DNA of 64,000 bases from Epiperipatus broadwayi (lineage: Eukaryota > Onychophora > Udeonychophora > Euonychophora > Peripatidae). The notes beneath the pieces are model-generated. The model had not been told where the DNA came from. It searched no databases and saw only the letters and a program-made list of their open reading frames with translations. Shown piece after piece: positions 60,900 through 64,000 of this stretch; the stretch's first letter is position 1, and each line of letters opens with the position of its first letter. The stretch lies in NCBI GenBank assembly GCA_028023455.1, contig JAQFVV010012405.1, forward strand, positions 9,939,923 through 10,003,922, in the 5' to 3' direction. Position numbers and translations under genes: made by a program.

Positions 60900-61233
60900 T
60901 TTTAAGAAAGGGGAATGTACGAGTTTTGGCTATTAATAGCAATTTTATCTCTTGCAATTTGTCAGGCCTTTCTCAGTTTATGCTTGGCATCATTGCACTC
61001 TAGGCATACAATGGTGGTGTATGTAGGCTCGAAAGAGTGCTGCAGGTGGATTGATGCTCATAAAAAGTTGGTGTCCATTTGGGTTTGAGCATGGTTGTAT
61101 ATGTACTGGTGTTGTGTAATTGGGTAGACAAGTTGGCCATCAATTCTCCATAATAAAAAGTATGGCAGTTTATTTCTTGGCATGTGATCTTGTGAAAATT
61201 TTGCGATTTCTAATTTAAGAGTAGAATGTCTTT
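60900..61233 (-). pseudogene. Penelope-like element 3, GIY-YIG endonuclease
   Basis: Minus strand: KITCQEINC, then FYYGELMANLSTQL; after a shift, QHQYIYNHAQTQM, TTIVCLECNDAKHKLRKA, IARDKIAINSQ. Residue for residue this parallels PLE 1 (KITCPQRNC, TYYGE, QHQYLYN, VVCSETTDTKYKVREA). It is separated from its RT by the inverted family A pair at 61248-61741. Confidence 0.65.
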
Positions 61234-61247
61234 TCTGTTGTTAATAA

Positions 61248-61741
61248 CATCACATGATCACCATTATTTATGCTTGCACAAGCTGTTTATACAGAGGCAA
61301 AACTCTCCAGACAATAGTGCAAGACAGAGTAATCATAGATGCAGAAAGATTTGGGCCCAAAATTCCTATCTAGTGCCTATTCATCCAATATCCTCAGGTT
61401 ATTTTCTATATAAACTAATGAACTTGAATTAAAAATATTATTGGACTCAAAGTTTTACAATAGACAATAAGATAAAAGGTGGCGACTCAAAGTTTTACAA
61501 TAGACAATAAGATAAAAGGTGGCTGATGAAGGGTTGCATAAGATCCTAAGATCTAGCTGCACTGCTCTAAGATCAAAGGTTCTTCAAAGGTGAACACCAG
61601 AAGCTAGAACCTGGTCTGGAGATATTGAATGAGTCTGCACTAGTAAGAGATTTTATGCACAGACCTTCTTGCATTCATTGATTATTCTGGCTTGCACAGA
61701 GTAGCAATACTGTATGGAAAATTTTGACTCTGTTATTAATA
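61248..61741. mobile_element. Family A inverted pair inserted in PLE 3
   Basis: A minus copy (61248 to about 61410) and a plus copy (about 61446-61741) lie head-to-head. PLE 3 coding similarity stops on one side (NQLINN) and resumes on the other, so the pair interrupts it. tctgttgttaataa (61234-61247) and tctgttattaataa (61729-61742) flank it, 13 of 14 identical, although the right one also resembles element sequence. A 40-bp tandem duplication (unit starting actcaaagttttacaatag) lies at about 61446-61524. Confidence 0.65.
61581..61622 (+). ncRNA. Hammerhead ribozyme remnant, family A copy A3
   Basis: Same 42-base frame as A1, with arms UCUUCA and UGGAGA. Against A1 the pair C-G has become U-A on both strands, a compensatory change. 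The core is lost (AAGGUGA for CUGAUGA, and GAACC for GAAAC), so it is inactive. Confidence 0.6.
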
Positions 61742-62450
61742 AGTTGGTTTAGAGGGGGAGTGTGTAGAGTGATTTGGTGAGTTATACAGCAAATTTTAGT
61801 AAGGTGATGAGTAATACTGGAAATATATGGTAGTGAAGATCAGGTTTTATTATCAATTTCTGGCAGCGGGTGTTTAAGCTTGAAATAAAACTTTTTGATG
61901 GTTTGAGATAATATTTTGCTTTTATAACTGATGTTGCACAAGTCTGAGATAAAAATCAATGTTATTTTTTCTATCTAACTCAAACTTAAACAAATGATGA
62001 TTATGATATAAAAAAGCCTTTAAACCAGCTAGCATGTGACATTTTGGAGTGATGGATTTAGGGCATATGGTGCATAAAATGTTGATAGGTCTAATGAGCA
62101 TTTTATAATTAAGGTAGGTGGTTCCCATTGAACAAAGAGGTCAAGAAACTTAATACCTTGATGGTTATCTTCATTTTCCTGAGTTCACATTAAGGACAAT
62201 ATCTGCGAGAGAACAGTTTGTATGCCATTGATTTATGCATTAGAAATGCAAATAAGAACATCCTCAATATATCATATATATATAGTATGGAAGGCTCAGA
62301 ATGCAAAAACTTTTGAACTGGATTATATGTTTCTTTTTTGTAGATGATAGAGACAGCACTAGCATAAAATGAACTGGTGAACTTTAATTGACCTTTAAAT
62401 TCATGAATATTGAACTTAAACTCTTGCTCAGCTAGACTATTTTATCAAAG
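61742..62450 (-). pseudogene. Penelope-like element 3, reverse transcriptase and thumb
   Basis: Minus-strand pieces in three frames parallel PLE 1: EFKFNIHEFKGQLKFTSSFY and ASAVSIIYKKETY (the GLPLSG...ASVVLDHYEK region), IEDVLICI (the YVDD region, one Asp changed), QENEDNHQGIKFLDLFVQWE, then CPKSITPKCHMLAGL and NHHLFKFELDRKNNI (thumb; PLE 1 has NHNLCKYEADKRKNL) and the end LNQLINN near 61745. The N-terminal RT part upstream of 62450 is not recognisable. Dead copy. Confidence 0.65.
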
Positions 62451-62549
62451 GTAAGTGTAAATTTAAAAAAAGTATACTTAGCTATGAAAGTCCTCCCAAT
62501 TTCTCTATTTTTTCTAATTAAGTTAATATGTCCCTTAAATTAAAAATTC

Positions 62550-62670
62550 AAGAATCTAAAGGTCCAGGTTCAATTCCCACGCTAACACCGTCACACTGGT
62601 CAGACCAGCAATATATGAGGAAGAGAATAATAACACTCATAGTATTGGGTTCCATAATATTCTGTGTTAC
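62550..62670 (+). repeat. tRNA-like repeat, copy C2
   Basis: Starts agaatctaaaggtccaggtt and includes the box-B motif ggttcaattcc. It shares its 3' part (ggaagagaataataacactc) with C1 at 37948. The A-box half is not convincing. Confidence 0.5.
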
Positions 62671-62744
62671 TGGTGAGACTTGAATTTAGTTTCTAAAAGT
62701 ATAAGCAAAATTTGACTTTTTTTTAGAAATATTAACAATAAAAA

Positions 62745-63005
62745 ATGAAAAAGACTGCTAATCGGTTTATTGCTCGGGAGTTCATAAGAAGTTTGACCGT
62801 CAGTCAAATCGGACGATCAACAAACTGCGGCAAACCGCGCAAGGTATATTTTACGATGAAAATAGATAACAGACATACTCCAATATATAATAAAAATAAA
62901 AGAAATGCTGATGAATATTTGAAGATTAGTTCGATGATTAGAGAGACTTCGAATTGTTTGTGGGTTAATATAGATCTAATTTTTTTGGCAGATGTGCGAT
63001 ATTGA
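62745..63005 (+). other. Family F repeat copy 3 inside an 86-codon open frame
   Basis: The first 65 bases carry family F (ttattgctcgggagttcat, then aagaagtttgacc). The frame (MKKTANRFIAREFIRSL to FLADVRY) has no recognised domain and is GC-richer than its surroundings up to about 62860. Because family F elsewhere is non-coding, the frame is probably chance or transposon-derived. Confidence 0.3.
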
Positions 63006-64000
63006 TGCTAGGTCTTAAATACTAGTTTTTATAATAACTTTTGGAGATTAGCTCATAAAACAATGAAATATATCATTAATGGGAATCCATATTTTAATTA
63101 CGATACTAATTTCTTCCAATAGTAAATCTACTTTTTAAAGACTGTTTTAATTACATATATGTTTAATAAATTTATTGATTTAATTATTAACGATCCAAAA
63201 GAATCATTTGTTACAAAATAATTTAATAATTAAAAAAGAAATAACAAACATATTTTAACTTTGCATATGCTGATGATTTTAATCAACAATACATTAACTT
63301 ATTAACAAAATATAAAACAATTGTTATACAGTAAAAAGAAAATAATTGGCAGTTATTTTCATTCACTTTCCTGTTAGTTGCAGAATAAATAAAAGAAATG
63401 AAAAGAATGAAAAGAATCAGCAGAAATTATTATTGTTTAACTTATCAAATATGTGTATATTATAAAAGAAACAAAGAACACAGGAAAATATTTGTGAAAA
63501 TATCAAGGCTAAACTACCATTTCAAAAAACTTCATGAACACACATGTAACATCGATTTTTGATTTTATAAAACACATGTTTTATAAAAATGTGTGTATAT
63601 ATAAAAATAAAAAAGATCTGTAAATGCTATGCAATTTTATTTTTTATATTCAAAATAAAAATGCTTTTTTGTTAAGGCAGTCTCTTAGAAATTAAGTGTC
63701 TCATGATATAGTTAGTGGTACACACCTCATCAATATGATGTTCGAAAATAGATCTAGTTAAACTTGGAAATGTTTTTAGGTTACAAAGATGCTGACGTTT
63801 TTTGCGGATACTTATCCATCGATAAACTTCCCAATATCCAATAGAAGAATGAAAATAGAGATCAAGACTTAACTGGGTTTATTTCAGAGTTGTAAAATAT
63901 AATTTTAATACATTATTTGATTTTTACACACATTGTACACAATATTCTTATTTTAGTGTTTATCTTGAATATTTATAATTATAAATTTATTTAAATGATT
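63006..64000. other. AT-rich stretch, nothing recognised
   Basis: acacatgttttataaaa and an inverted near-copy around 63570-63590 make a small hairpin. No gene is supported. Confidence 0.35.

Noticed and set aside
61540-61560. CTGATGA in the head of family A copy A3
   Set aside because: No GAAA or stem partners; the true ribozyme position is 61581-61622.

Overview
This is a eukaryotic, almost certainly metazoan, window. It is strongly AT-rich, has no operons or dense coding, and is filled with interspersed repeats. Its Penelope-like elements carry GIY-YIG nucleases. It also has a Tx1/L1-like LINE, hAT and mariner remnants, tRNA-derived SINEs, hammerhead-ribozyme retroelements and a degenerate CCCTAA-type telomere-like array. 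Together these fit an invertebrate animal with long repeat-filled introns or intergenic DNA. The species cannot be named from sequence alone. Only one segment (58140-58285) looks like a possible host exon, so the window is mainly a record of transposon activity.

Layout. 1-1880 is a long inverted-repeat element. 4141-6070 and 9484-9586 hold copies of hammerhead families B and A. 13800-14290 and 20823-21400 are two related copies of an unclassified, possibly piggyBac-like element. 15558-20735 is a decayed Tx1-like LINE. 25199-26107 is a tandem retrozyme-like element with two well-formed hammerhead ribozymes. 26690-28440 holds a family A ribozyme element, diverged retrozyme copies and a 144-base AAT microsatellite. 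34441-35914 is a broken Penelope-like element (PLE). 37385-37675, 43771-44036 and 52548-53294 are more ribozyme elements. 40922-41068 is a perfect 62-bp palindrome. 45014-48432 is a hAT transposon carrying a nearly intact PLE flanked by a 13-bp target duplication. 55700-56200 is a mariner remnant. 60900-62450 is another PLE, interrupted by an inverted pair of family A elements.

The main result is three sequence-distinct families of type-I-like hammerhead ribozyme. Family A has stem I UCCUCA/UGGGGA and a GUY cleavage triplet. Family B has stem I CCAA/UUGG and an AUA triplet. Family E, the tandem retrozyme, has stem I ACCUCU/AGAGGU and a GUC triplet. All have the minimal two-base-pair stem III that has been described for PLE and retrozyme hammerheads. 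Several copies lie as head-to-head inverted pairs, and at least three of these junctions fall in or beside the ribozyme. Several PLE copies in the same window are plausible suppliers of reverse transcriptase; that link is inference.
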